Below the pieces are notes generated by a model, which searched no databases, was not told the origin of the DNA, and saw only the letters and a list, made by a program, of their open reading frames with translations. The translations under genes were made by a program, and so were the position numbers. From Atopsyche davidsoni (Eukaryota; Arthropoda; Insecta; Trichoptera; Hydrobiosidae): a DNA stretch of 64,000 nucleotides. The stretch lies in NCBI GenBank assembly GCA_022113835.1, contig JAILWY010000009.1, positions 6,982,001 through 7,046,000 on the forward strand. Reading direction: 5' to 3'. Shown in pieces: positions 38,771 to 51,935 of the stretch (its first letter is position 1; every line of letters starts with the position of its first letter).

Positions 38771-40059
38771 TTTTCATTACATATTTTTATGCATAAATTA
38801 TCACAAGTGTTGAAGATAAACATTTAAAAGCTAAATGACTACGGAGACTACATAATGTATTTGCTGATTTTCGTATGACGCAGGCATTTCCGAAGTAAAA
38901 TGTTTATACGCAAAAAGTGTATCGCATAAACATTGCTCTGCTCTTTATTATGCAGAAATATTGCCCGGATACCGAATGCCTTAAATGTGCATAGTATAAG
39001 TATAAGTACAATTTAAAGTCTATGGAATTCTGTCATAATCGGTGCTAATTATTTTCGAGAAATACAATTTTTATGTATCCTATTGCTCAAGCCTCAGATT
39101 GAATTGATACCAGTAAGTACGTTTCACGTACTAATTATTATTCGTATTTTCACCACACATGGAGTACTCATAGCACATTATTATAGAGATATTTTATCGT
39201 TCTATCGGCGGACACTTTAGTAACAAAATTAACGATCCAAAAACGTTTCGTCGGTTCTTGCCAATATCGAGGTCTCCATTGAGGTTTTTTTTTTTTGTGA
39301 AGAAAATTTCAGGTCTCGATCTCCGCCCCATAATGAATACGAATGATCGCCGCAGCATTGTGTCGTAACTCCTGATACAGCATACAGTAATGATATTAAT
39401 TATACGCTGGGTCCACGAGAGACACCAGCGTTTTACACGGACAGTCTATTTGAAGAATTTCCTCACTGATTGCGCGAACAGCCGAAAACATTACGAATTT
39501 GAATAAAAGTATTAATTTCATGTTTATTGACGTTTTTTCTGTTTTTAGACGCGTGTTTTGAGTGAACACAAAGAAGCACGATGTGCTATAAAGGTGCAGC
39601 TTATTATATCATCCATTATGACGGCTTAAACCGCGCTTAATACTTTAGCCATTATCTTTTTTTTGATAATAAAGAATTGGTGATAAAACAATCAAATATG
39701 GTAAGTACGTATTAATCCTTCAATAAACATTGCCGTTATATTATTTTTTGTCAAATTCCGGTTCATTCTACGTGTTTGTAGTCGACAAAATATTTTTTTC
39801 CAGAAAACCGTCTGGAGATATTCCAGGTAAAAAAAATGAAATAATTTTTCTGTGTTATGTATTTAAGATTTTTATGGTGTTAAGTTTATCCTATCTCGTT
39901 CTATGCTACTAATAACAGTTGCAATATTTATAAATTTTATTAAAAATAATATAAGATGGCTAAAAGCTTATTAATTTTTCAAGGTTCATAAATTCAAACA
40001 AAATGAGAAATATTTTATTTTGATAAAATTATATTTAAATTTGCTCGCGCCTTCCCACG
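38771..40059. other. AT-rich stretch
   Basis: No gene. A weak GC patch lies around 39290-39440. T run at about 39286-39296. Frames on both strands are under 61 codons and unrecognised. Confidence 0.5.
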
Positions 40060-40340
40060 CTGTTTTTTCTCCAAGTCGTGGTGGCTGTAGTCAAATTTAA
40101 GTCGGGCTCTGATTTCGTAGATTATTTAAGCCAATGACTGGCAGAATACCTGCACTGCGTCTCCCACGAGGGTCCATCTCGGATCGTGGCATCCGAACAA
40201 GGAAGCGAGGAATGTAAATGAAGATGTTACTCCGGCGGATCTGTGGCAGAATGTGAAGCACGCACCCATGCCTGGCCGGCTACAAGGACCCCCCCGACTT
40301 GGCAGACGGCTCATGCGCGAGGCGTCGGTCACATTTAGAT
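40060..40340. other. GC-richer unique-looking islet
   Basis: Balanced, non-repetitive sequence of about 250 bp with a C7 run near 40291. The minus strand is open over 40126-40332 (68 codons). The peptide has several Cys, Gly and Arg residues but is unrecognised. It could be an old insertion or a conserved element. Confidence 0.3.
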
Positions 40341-40889
40341 GTAAGAATGGCTGTTAACAGTCATTTTACTTTTTCAAAACTTTTTAGTGAATATTAAAAG
40401 CTTGATGGACGAAATATATACACCGACTATAGAATATATACGCGTAGATTTATAAATTGGTACAAATCAAAGAAAGATTCCTACTTACAATATATTCATC
40501 TGTATCAAATATCATACACATGGAGGGAATTTTATTTAAATAGCTATTGAACTAATGACAGGTTTTGAAAAGTTTTTACGTTAAACTTATATTTAGCATC
40601 ATTAGCACGAAAACAGGCCTACAACACAGGCAGTGTGTTTAAAAATACATAAGCTACATTCAATATATTTTTAATGCTAAATTAATTAATATGTCCGCTT
40701 TGAGTTTAAAAATGTCGTATACAATATATTTCCGGCAAGTAAGCATTTGGGCAATCGCTGATTCATGAGTCGGCAATTTTTTTTATACAATAAATGAGTA
40801 TTGTTAAAAAACCCAATTGTATAAACGTTCACGTAGAATATTATCAATACATAATGGATCTAGTAGTATAGATTTAAATTTTTATTTTT
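40341..40889. other. AT-rich spacer
   Basis: No gene, repeat or structure recognised. Confidence 0.5.
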
Positions 40890-41060
40890 CTCAGGCGTTA
40901 AGTTGTATTGGCCAGCTCATACCCATGGATAATCAACCCGGCGCGCATCGCCGCGAAGGTCATAATTAAATGGTCAGCCGCGGAGATGGTGCCGGACAGG
41001 TACTCGTCCGTTATTACCCGCGAAGCCTTCGGACAGTGGTATCTTTGTTTATCTGACTCA
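40890..41060. other. GC-richer islet
   Basis: A patch containing GGCGCGC, CCGCGG and CCGCGAAG words. A 66-codon plus-strand frame (40908-41108) crosses it and is unrecognised. Confidence 0.35.
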
Positions 41061-44000
41061 TCTGCCTTGCTAATTTTTTTTGGGTTTGATATTGGCCGCA
41101 GTTGCTGACATCTGCGCAGTAATGATAAAAGTACATAAGTTAAATGTTAATGTGCTCACACGTGTGAGACGCCTTCATATATTATTCCGTCTATTGTATA
41201 AACAAGTAGTGGTAATTAAAAAATTATAAAATATATTTATAAAATTTGCTATGTAAATATATTGTTGCATATTGAAGTGACAGTCTTATTTTTTTATGAA
41301 ATTAATATTTAAAGATACGTTTTTTGTATTAGTTTATAAAAAATATTTTATTCATAAAATTTGAAGTGTTTGCACAGTTTTATTTACAAAACTTTTACAC
41401 CAAGAAGATCTTTTGTGTATCTGTTGATTTCTCCAAACAATGATTTGCATATTTGCGTAAGCAATGATGATGTGAATTATGAATCTAATTAAAAAGAAAT
41501 TAACGTACGTAATTTATCTGTTATATGATTTGTACATTTGCATTATTTTTAACTTGTCATGTAAAATCAGTAAGAAAGTGAAATTACAAAGAAAGTTAAA
41601 TTAATTATACATCATAAGTAAATTTGAAATTTACTCATTTCAATAATATCAATTCTGAATTATGAAGCCACGCATTGTTTTGTAAATTCGGTACAAGTGT
41701 GCAAGATTAAAAAGGAAGACGTACATAGCAAATTTAATATAGCGTACCTAACCGGATGTGGGATTCTTTAAAAGGAACAAGGAAAGAGCGTACAACGAAC
41801 GGCTTCCTCTTCAAAGTCAAACATGGAGTAGTCAAGTTTGCCAGTCGAATAAAAAAATGCATTCTCGCGGCCTTTGTATCTTTAAAAGTAAATATGGTGT
41901 TGCCACCTCGTGCAAGTGTACACACAGTCACGATTTTCATCGCATATATTATTATCTCGATTAGTGAGGGGTATGTTTATTAATAATTTACCACAGTGAT
42001 GCGAAAGCGAATTTTATTCGTAACAACGTAGATTCCACCCCACGCGGTGCATTTTTCAGGTTCTCCGGCTGTATTGACTAAAAGTCGGGATCGACGAAAG
42101 TTTTATAAATACGCCAAAAATAATGCAGTTTTCTGCATTTTACTGGATTCATTTACTGTCTCAACATTAATAAGAATACTTGCAAAAGCCTTTCATCGGA
42201 TAAGCTAATATAAAAATCGATAAAAGCATAACAAAGAAGACCAAGGACGGTAGATAAGAAGTCAAAACAGGATTTCTAGTTTGTAGCATATGTATATATA
42301 TAATTTGTGCAAACTTGCTTTTAACCCGCATTCGAATTCATAGTTGCAAATGAAGATTTTCCTTTTGGAGTACAGGATGCTCTATCTATGCTTTGCTGAT
42401 GGTAAACAATGAATATTTACAAATATATTTTGAACTGCATAATAAACTTATTTTATATGTGTTTCCACACTAGTACTTATATATTTGTTTGATTTTCACA
42501 ATATACATATGTTGACATAATAACTACACATACCGAAATACAAAATAGACTTTTTAAAAATTATTTATGGTTTATATAAATAAACTAGAATTTGCATTCT
42601 GGTTTGCGGCCGATACGCTGGCCTTAGACTTAAGTATTATTCTATGGAGTAATTCAGAGGTATTTTCAGACTCACCTGTATTTGATACGCTATTTATATG
42701 ACACGTGTTCACAATAATGAGCTTGTTCTGCTTGAGTTAATTACATAACAGGGAAGGTCAGTTTTTTTTAAATCACATTAATTCAATAGACATGATCATA
42801 ATATTTAAGTGTGTAGGTAAACAGTTTACATTTTTATATAACCAGATAATTTTGATGTTGATAGTTTAAGATCTATAAATAACATTATAATAGAACCTGA
42901 ATTTGACATTTCTTATTATATTTGACAAGTTTTAATACCCGCTCTAATGATCTGAACGTCCTTCAATGTTTAAAATTGGGTTTATTTTTATATGTACATT
43001 GTATTAATCGTTAAACATGAATATTATTAACTACGCCTAAAAAAGAATACTATTTAAATTTTAATTAAAAACCTTATAGAGATACATTGTTTTTATAAAA
43101 TTTATCAACATCGTCTTTTTAGCTAACGAATCACGTCTTGGCATATTTTTCTTTTCACCAAGGTGTTTATTTTGATTATTTATATATCTCGGCGCCATGT
43201 CGCGACGTTATCCATTTTGATATATAAATAATGGTTCTTAGTTCATAGCCACCGTGGAAACTGTGAGTGTAAAAACAAATGCGTATTGTTAGATAACAAC
43301 TTTTCTCCTTATAAGTAGCACTGAATGACACTCTTGGCTATTATTGCATTCTGTATGGTTATATTCTAGACAAGTCTACTCCATTAAGTATTTATATTAT
43401 GTATGTAGGTACGTTTACGTATCTGTGAATTGGCCTTCATTGTAAAATAACAAGATGTTTATATATATTTTAAATCGCGGCCTTTAAAACAAAATAAATA
43501 ATTAATGGTCTTAAATTATCCGTAGTCAATTAAAATATTATATTCAATATCGTTTAAAAAGGATATTAAATAAAATCGTGTTAATGGTTTTTATGGTGCT
43601 TTGTATTATATACTACTGAAATTCATGTATCAAATTAGGAAATAAAGCACCCAAAATGTTGAATTAATTTAATATTTTGTAAACATGACGTCGATTTTAA
43701 AATATTCGAAGTAGGGTATTGGCGGAATTGCTGAAATATTTTATAAAAATATTTAACACTTTTTTCTTACAAATAATAAAAATTTACACGTACCTTAAAT
43801 ATTTATTGTTTAGCAGTATCGCAATAAACCTATATTTACTAAGTATATCTTATTCAAAAATAGTTCTTTTGAATGTTAAAGGTTTTTTTTATCAGGTTTT
43901 AAATGAAAGTTTTGAGCTCATATGCCTCGACTTTTTGTTAATTAGTTACGAGTTTTTAGTATTAAATATCTTCTTGCTTTGTATTTTTAATAGCTTTAAG

Positions 44001-45524
44001 ACAATAATACGTTTCTGTTCTTATAATATATTATAATATTGTCGCTTGAATCATTTTTTGAAATGAAAATACTAATTATTATAAGTACAGAAGTATTTTT
44101 TTTTAATAATCTTACTTTTATGAAATACTTAAATGTTTGGAGTAATAGAAAATATGTAGTGCATTAATCAATTTTAACCTCGAAAATGCTCAAAATTGAA
44201 TAAGATTTTATAAAATTGGGTAATTGGGTGTATTTCCGTTATCCACAAGAGACACTCCGAAAGATTTATAGCTTGAGTAATAAGTACTTGATTAAATATT
44301 ATAATAGCCATGACGTATATTATTAATTATAAAATGACTTACAGCAGTTAGCACATTGGTATATTTCTGTACGTCTCACAGACAAAAGAAAAATCTGCGA
44401 ATAAATATTTTTGCAATATTTCGCAATTAAATATTGAGCATACCACAAACAAATAAAAAAAACCGTAGACAATTTGAACATAAGCAAATTTCACAATATC
44501 AATATTGGAAGTGACAGGTTATGTAGAAATTGTTCAAGAGGTTTCAAAAAAAATTGGGACGCGAAGGTGTACTGGCTGGTACCATACGGACCTCTGCGGC
44601 CAATTACTCAACATTGTTATTATCAGGTGAATATAATGATAGTCGTTCATTACAGGTACCAAATTATAGAAGCTAAGATTGCACCACGCGTCGGTGTCAC
44701 AGAAATCAGGTTAGAGTTTACCAATATGACAAATATTGGCTGTGAAAACACAACAGGTGTATACTAAAAAAATAAATTGATTTAATAATTATTTTAATAA
44801 CGTGGATGATATTAAAATAAACAGCTTGCAACACATTTGGAAAATGGACACGCAGTCATGATTTCAAAGGTTTTTTTTTATGGAGATACGATCATTTTCA
44901 TTAATAATTATCTGGAATAGTTGATATGATCATATTCAAATTATTGATATATAATTTTTTGTAAGTTAGATTAAAAACAGGACAAAGCAAAATACGTAAA
45001 AAAATATTTTTGAAAGGGATTAATTTATATATATTTTTCGGTATAAACAAGTTTATTTAGGCCTTGCTACTTATCGCAATATATATATACAAGTATTATG
45101 TAGTTATTTACACTAAAAGATTTACAATTTATTAAAAATGTTTATCTTTTCAAGGTGATTATATGTTTTGAAACGTGTGTTTATAAAACACCTTTCAGGG
45201 AACTGTTGTGCATGCAGTAAATATTTGAATTGCGTGCATATTAAAACAAAAAAAAACACATTTAACATCAGCATGCCATATATCAACACAGCTTTAATTT
45301 ATCGTTTTTTTGTGAGTTTGATTTGAAATATTTTGAACTTATGTAAATGGCAAAGTATCCGGTTTAATATTTAAAATGTAAATTGCTCAAAACGTAGGCT
45401 TTTCATCGTGCTCGTGAATTGGCTTTAGTATTTAGAAATATTAGAAACAGGTTCAGGGAAAAGTTGATTTGTACCTCTGACTGTTGCTTAAGATATCAAA
45501 TTTAATGGAAATTTGCATATATAC
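41061..45524. other. Long AT-rich stretch
   Basis: No gene. A 105-codon frame at 43719-44036 and a 97-codon frame at 44474-44767 both begin at TTG, not ATG. The first is composed almost entirely of AT-rich codons (Ile, Leu, Phe, Asn, Lys), as random AT-rich DNA would give. The second crosses a small GC-richer patch (44550-44605) and contains one Cys-x2-Cys pair but no recognisable domain. Confidence 0.5.
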
Positions 45525-45660
45525 CTGCCGAGGTCAGAGGGTAGCCTTGGATGGGTGTAAAATAATACAGGATTTGAATTCGCCACGGCCGCTGGTCAGC
45601 GTGATTGGCTCGCGTCTGCTTAATTCAATGATGTCTCTATTCGGTTGGATAATATCATTG
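45525..45660. other. GC-richer islet
   Basis: A moderately GC-rich patch with CCACGGCCGCTGG at its centre. Open over 64 codons on the plus strand (45484-45678), unrecognised. Confidence 0.3.
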
Positions 45661-45671
45661 ATCCATGCCTT

Positions 45672-45712
45672 TAATTGAAGGTACATCTTCCATAATATTC
45701 CACCTTCAATTA
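45672..45712. repeat. Inverted repeat, 11-bp perfect arms
   Basis: TAATTGAAGGT (45672-45682) and ACCTTCAATTA (45702-45712) are exact reverse complements with a 19-nt loop. The stem does not extend far enough for a typical pre-microRNA. Confidence 0.5.
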
Positions 45713-48700
45713 TACTATTGTTTTCTGCGAGTACTTCAAACTAAGTACACGGATATTATTAGCAATCCCAAGGTAAATTAAGATGAGTAAATTTTAATAC
45801 AAAAAAATGGTACTCGTTGTTGTAAATGTGTGAACCTAGTAAAAAATATTGAGACTGCTTACAATGTAAAAGAGATTGCTTTTGGTTTGGTTATGTTGTT
45901 TCAAGAATACGAGAATCAGATTTGCAAGCTCATTTTTTCTATTTAACATATGAATTTACTTTTAAAAAGATGGCATTTATGGTGCTATAGTTTTTTTTCA
46001 GTGCAAACTATTTATAATTATGGTATATAAGGTATCTCTTAAGCAAATCATACATTTGTACCGTGCACTTACTTCTGTCATCTGTAATGTTTTAAATGTT
46101 TTAGGGCTAAGAAGTATTTTTTAATGATAGTGAGTTTTGTATAATCGCTCTTTAAATGCATCATTTTATTTAATGCTTACATTTAGCAAGATGAGTACAA
46201 CACAAGTCTTCACTATTTTTCCATTGTGTAATTAACCCGAGATCATGGTTGCTATATTTAAACTACCCAACATCATCAAATAAATAATAAAAAAACCTAC
46301 GAGAAAAAAGATCTCACATCTTCTTCGACAAGAATACAATCGATAAAGATATTTATCTATTTGCGATATAGATACCTATCTATTCTATAAAATAATTATG
46401 AACTAATAGTGAAGCAGATAATGAAAAACTCTAATGAGATAAATAAACAAAGATGTGCGTGCAGTGGTAGTCACGAAGCCAGGTGATCTGATTTGCTTGG
46501 TGGATAATAGTGTCAGGGAACTTGGCATAGTAGAGAGCGAATCTGTCATATTTGCCTCAGTAGGGCAATATCAGGCACGTCTGGGCCAAGTTCTTCGCTC
46601 ATTTTTTATTATTTACAATCGGATTTGATTTAATATCGATTTGCAATTTATAAAAAGCACCCGCTTGTGTAATTGAAATGGTGCGAAGCATAATCGAGCG
46701 TCAAGTTTGTTGCGTTTTGTAAATCGTAATTGTCATTTTCTCTAAATTATTACTCTATTAACTTTGATAAATCTTAGTAACAGTGAATAATTTGAGAAAT
46801 ATAACTTGACCCATAGAATAAAGGTTTTTTTATAAAATCATCTACTAAACACTGCATTTCCTGTCTTTGAAATAACATAACTTCCTTCTGTGGCTTCTGA
46901 AGTAGCATACTAGTAGTAATCGACACACGCACCTATATCAGATATACTCCACGGCTGCTGATTAGGCGATAACTGCTTTCGCTGCTTCTTTTGTGGAATC
47001 CATTTGTAGTCCAAAGCACCAGGTCAATATTCTTGATGGCTTGTTGAACGAAATGTTTTACAGAAAAGTTATAATAATCAAATACACCAATAGCACAGAT
47101 CTTATAAGAGGTAAGTTTTGACAATTTCATATTTATAGTCAGATTAGTGAATTTATCCTAGATTTAATAATCTTTTTTGACTCGATTGTTATCCTTCCTG
47201 TAAAGTTGATGCACTAGTATGTATATATTTGAACATAAGCTATCGGGTTAAATAGTAAAAATAGTAATTGATCGTACTATAGTATAAATATTAGGCAATA
47301 GAGATGTGTGATTTTAACCCACAATCTTTTGTGACATCAAAATAAAGCAAAAAGGATTTTTTATATTATTTAAATAACGTATAATATAAATTTAATAAAT
47401 TCATATTTGACATTAGCTTTGATGAGATTTTTCTTTCATTACAGATTGGTAGAAAGGTTTTTATAAAAATTAATATTACGTCATTTTATTTGCGCAGTTA
47501 TTAATGGTGTTTTTTAATATACGTAAAGTTCAATGTCAACAATATTTTCTTTACTTTGAATATCTCTACGCATTGATATATTTAGGCGTGAGTGTTTTTT
47601 TTCTTTCTGCCTATTTAAATTTATTATTATATTAAGTTAGATCTCAAATAGGTTATTTTTTGTTCCCCCATAGGTTCTCTAGACATACCGTAAAATAAGC
47701 CGCAATCGTGACGGTCCCACCTGTCACGTCTATTTGTCCCGATGAATAACTCATTTCAAATGGCACGATATAAGAATATTTATTTCAGAGCTTGCCTTTT
47801 TGGGTCGTAATGTGATCGACTCGCAGCTTTTATAAAATAAATTAATTGAAATGGCGGAATATATTATGATAAAAAAGGCAACCTACACATTCGGCACAGA
47901 TCAATAGCTTAGACATCTAGAGCATCTGAGAATAATGCAAAAAATAAAGACGAATTGATTTTAATTTTAAATTTATTTAGCTTCAAAGTTTTGAAACAGA
48001 GAGACTTAAAACATGAACAAAAAATTAAATTTAGAAAGACTAATGGAGCCTTGACATTTGCATGAAAAAAAAATGAGTCGCATATACTCATATTGACCAG
48101 GCAAATGACAGCGGTATCACGTGAGCTAAAGTAAAGTTCAACGAATTATAACTTTATATTATTTAAAACATGATCCTAGTGAGTTCGTATTCTTAACATC
48201 AAACAATAGGTTCTGAGACCATTGAACTGTAACCAGATACTTGTGGTCAAACAGAAGAAGCCGGAAAATTGCATTAGATGCGTCATCTTGATCTGGAGAT
48301 TGCCACAAAGGTGTTCAGCGCTTTTAGACGATTGAGAGAATTGCAAGGCAGGAAATTAGATGGAAGGATGACGCAGCATATGCAGATAGACGATGCAGAC
48401 ATAGTTGATCATAAAGGTTTGCTGACAGGTTGTCTGAGAGAAGACTGATATCCTCTCCGCATGCAGCTCCAGGTAATTACAGAGGAAACCGAATAGGTAC
48501 TTTAATGCTAATTGAGGTCAAAGGAGCTATTAAATATTAAGAAACGATACGCTTTGAATAATGTTTGTGATTTACTTAAACGTATCATACAACCAAGTGA
48601 TGATAAACTGCACAAGTGCCGTGTTTCCTGTATTGTAGATACACGTGAAATGTAACTAATAAAAGTTGTAATTTGAACATTACACTGTACTACTTGTATT

Positions 48701-49429
48701 GTTGAATATTATCCGTATTTTAAAAGTTCTTCGACGATCGAGTGTTCTATAGTGGCGTGAATGGTTTCATTAAATCCTAAAAATATGCATTTTCATCATT
48801 TCTGTTTGTTTCAAAATGTGCCATGTATTTCATACGAATAATAATGATACTTAATATATTATACATTTTGCAATGAATGTGAAGAAACTTGCCTGAAGAA
48901 ATGCCACAAAGATGATTGCACTATAGCAGTCGAAAAAGACGGTGGAAACCAGCCTTACAGTCATATTAAATTTACAAAGGCATCAGAACCTTCAAATTAT
49001 TTTTGCATGATCATTCATAAGTAAAAAACATGTTAAATTTATTTTATCAAACAAATAAGTCTTTTGTGTGTTGTCAAGAGATGATGTTTACAAATTGCGA
49101 TAAATTTATTAAAAATAAAATATGTAGGAAAACTTTTAGTTTCTGGTATGAAAACATCATTAAATTAGAACTATTTATTGGTTTTCGTATTAAATAATAC
49201 GTGTTTGAGTACTTCATCACTATTGAAGTGTAATTAAAATCTCATTTATAGACTGCCATAATTATAAATTAATTAAAAATATATTGAATATTCGCGTGTT
49301 CATAATGGTAAGTTTGTTTTGATAGTTTCCGCTCGCGGGTGAATATTGAATATAGCCATTGTACGCTCTAAATAATAATGAAATCTATCGTTGATGTAGT
49401 CGTTTTTAATTCAATAGAATAGAAAGAAG
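45713..49429. other. AT-rich stretch with a few short structures
   Basis: No confident gene. GAACTTGGC (46518-46526) pairs with GCCAAGTTC (46585-46593) across a 58-nt loop in a GC-richer patch. CGTGAC and GTCACG pair around 47708-47729. The interval 48180-48480 is more complex than its surroundings and holds a 56-codon ATG frame (48278-48448) described in the findings. Confidence 0.45.
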
Positions 49430-49570
49430 TTTCGCCAAGACTCGAGCAGCTGCCGCGACGGCTTATTGAAGACAAACTGAAAACTCCTTCCCGAGAAATG
49501 CAGGCGGCTTCGCTCTGAGCTGCTCGGAAACGAGACAAACTGGTGCGTGTGTCGCCGGCAAAATAAGCAC
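49430..49570. other. GC-richer islet
   Basis: A CpG-containing patch including CTCGAGCAGCTGCCGCGAC near 49441 and TCGCCGGC near 49552. Two overlapping minus-strand frames of 62-72 codons, Ser/Arg-rich and unrecognised. Confidence 0.35.
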
Positions 49571-49634
49571 CCGCATAATAAAACATTAATCTGGGACACT
49601 CTTGTAACTTATTGCTTACCGAGTAAGGCTATCA

Positions 49635-49762
49635 TCTACAAATAAATCAATTTAATTTTAAGATTCTTTTTCTTTGGTCAATTTATAATAGTTCTCATGG
49701 CTATGGCATGCGGTTATATCCTGATCCTGCGCGTAGGTTATGGGGCTTATAAAGTGGTAGCG
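49635..49762 (+). repeat. Diverged dispersed repeat, copy 1
   Basis: Shares a recognisable core with 52418-52570 in the same orientation: TCCTG-TCCTG followed by GCG-AGGTT-TGGGGCTT and AAAGTG (49719-49757). Similarity continues to the left through an AATAGTT word, an AGATTCTTT word and an AAATAAAT word. The alignment needs small gaps. The family is unknown; a decayed short interspersed element or a piece of an older transposon is likely. Confidence 0.55.
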
Positions 49763-50320
49763 TACATGTATTAATTTATTTTCGTTATAAAGTTATGTAG
49801 GGAAAATATTTGTAAAATATCAAAATAAATAGAATTATATATAACATTTATTATATATATACACAAATATTACAATCTTGATGTATTTTAACATCTAAAA
49901 TCATTAAATAAAAAAAAATATTGTATTCATTCTACGTTTGCTATAAATACTTGTTTGACAATAAATCATTGTCTATCTTATCCTTTTATTATTTGGAGTT
50001 ATAAGGACCGGGAAGGAACGAAACATGGTTTAAACATGGATTATTTTTAAAAGTGTGTAAAAGCTAATAAAAGTATATAATACAAAATAATGAGTAAATT
50101 AAAAGTTAACACAAACACAATATATTTCCACAAACACAAAACATCCCTACAAAATGAATACACTCGAAACAATTATTTCTTATTAAACTTTAAATATTAT
50201 TTTCAAAATTTTTTGGTCTTCAATATCACGAGTAAGAATCTAATTATTATACAAATAATATTATTTGTTTGTAAATGCAAAATAAAACATTTTTTATATT
50301 TAAATAAATAAGCAATAAAT
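49763..50320. other. AT-rich stretch
   Basis: Contains an AT alternation around 49837-49862. A 73-codon frame at 50090-50311 (+) has the amino acid composition of random AT-rich DNA. No gene. Confidence 0.5.
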
Positions 50321-50354
50321 AAACAGAGTTTTACCAAATGGTAAAACTCTGTTT
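50321..50354. repeat. Perfect 15-bp inverted repeat with 4-nt loop
   Basis: AAACAGAGTTTTACC (50321-50335), loop AAAT, then its exact reverse complement (50340-50354). A 34-bp near-continuous palindrome like this is unlikely by chance in 64 kb. As RNA it would form a tight hairpin, but it is shorter than a normal pre-microRNA. The AAACAGAG word also forms the inner tip of the foldback element arms at 26.7 kb; whether this is related or coincidental is unclear. Confidence 0.85.
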
Positions 50355-51339
50355 TTCGGCTTCTGCTAATATAATGATTTTAGGAACACTGTAATGATAA
50401 AGATTTTTAATGTGAGGTACAGTTGCTTTCAAAAGAAGATTTATTTTTATTAGTTTGCTGTATGTGTAGTGTTTGTATAACGGGTTGATTTAATTGGCAC
50501 GTTTTACTAACAACGTAATAAGCATTATGCTACATATTCAACTAGTTTAAGTTATTAGGTGTTAAAAATGCAATCTGGATAGCACAATATATGTTTAGCC
50601 TGTTAAACAAGCTAAATCGTTACACTTTTCAGTTGACAAATGTGTCTCGTGTACAGCTGTCTCATTATAACTGCTAAAAATATAGTAATTAGTCGATACG
50701 ATCTATAACATTCAAAGTTGTGCCACAGCTCTGACTGGACGGGTTGCCAACCACTTATTATGACGTACGGCATTTTTATTAACATTTACAGCAAACTAAA
50801 TCGAAGATAAATCACTGCAAATTTTATTCTATCTTAAATAATATATAAATCTTAAAATTATATGTTTTTACGAAAATTAAAAAAAAAAAATTTCACGTAA
50901 AAACTGTGAACCCATTTAGTAAAGTACTGTAATTAATAAAACTTATTTAGATATATTCAGCGTAAAGCAAAAAAAAGTCAGAGAAACTAATATAATCGTG
51001 ACCCAAGCAAACAAGAAAAATATTAATTAATAAAGATTGTCTTTTTTTAAAATAACAACGTCACAAAATCTTTCTGGAGCTATGTATTTTTTTAATTAAT
51101 TTTTCAAATTTCATAAATATTCATTTGAAGTCTCGCTTTACATATTTCAAGATATTCCGAACTACCCACAAAAAAGTTCAATAGCAGAAGGTGTGCCTTT
51201 TGGAAAGTTCTTCCGAGAGGCGGCTTATTAACTAATCGTTGGTGCTATAAATAATAGCAATGATAACAATTAGGAATGCGTCCAAGTACAGACAATGGGA
51301 ATTAAGGACACGAAGTCACTCGAATACGACAGTTAATTA
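50355..51339. other. AT-rich stretch
   Basis: No gene. An A run of about 11 lies near 50879-50890. Nothing else recognisable. Confidence 0.5.
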
Positions 51340-51490
51340 TTGCACGCGCGACGAATTGTGTTGACTTTCACTTGAACTCCGTTCCGCCGCTGCTACCTGT
51401 CGGAGCCAACATATTATATTACCGTAAACCCCTGCGGGCCTCGCCTGGGCTTCGTCTCCTCTCGACCAGCCACACAAATCCCTCCATTAC
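51340..51490. other. GC-richer islet
   Basis: A patch with CGCGCGACG at its start and a C/T-rich segment (about 51425-51490). The C/T-rich part resembles a pyrimidine tract but no exon follows. Unassigned. Confidence 0.35.
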
Positions 51491-51586
51491 TTGTTTCATT
51501 TAGTTAATTTTCAGTGATCTCTCTGAACATCTGTTTTATGCAACTTCCTGACACAGCTATCAATCAAGGCACCCTTATTAATAGTA

Positions 51587-51935
51587 TACTAGCAATGTAG
51601 CCCGTCATAAAATGACGTATTTGATGAACGATGCGTCTAAAATTTGTTTTTTTTGTAAAAGTTCTAAATTTGAAATTCTCACGGTGAAGAACTGAATCAT
51701 ATAATTCGTACATATTGAAATTCGCTAAAGCATATTTTAAAGTTTATGAATGAAAATATTATCCTATCGTCTTGAAATTCGGCACATAGCTGCGGAAAAA
51801 TTTACTTAATTTATGTGCAAAAAATCAGCGTTGTATCTTTTAAGATATTCTATACAGAACGGAAAAATGAAACATACACACATACAAACATACAAACACA
51901 CAATGGCTATTATTATAGTAGATTATAGTAGATTC
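51587..51935 (+). mobile_element. Probable decayed non-autonomous transposable element
   Basis: Begins with ACTAGCAATGTAGCCCG and ends in a run of ACATACA/ACACACA-type repeats (51869-51902) followed by a TTATAGTAG direct duplication. In moth and butterfly genomes, many short elements start with an AGC-TGT-GCCCG motif and end in a run of ACATACAAAC type followed by TAATA(T)TAGTAG. I recognise this pattern from general knowledge, not from an alignment. No intact coding region. If right, it supports a lepidopteran origin. Confidence 0.4.

Noticed and set aside
43719..44036. 105-codon plus-strand frame of hydrophobic residues
   Set aside because: Starts at TTG, and the amino acids are those encoded by AT-rich random DNA (Phe, Leu, Ile, Tyr, Asn, Lys). 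The apparent membrane-protein character is a composition artefact.
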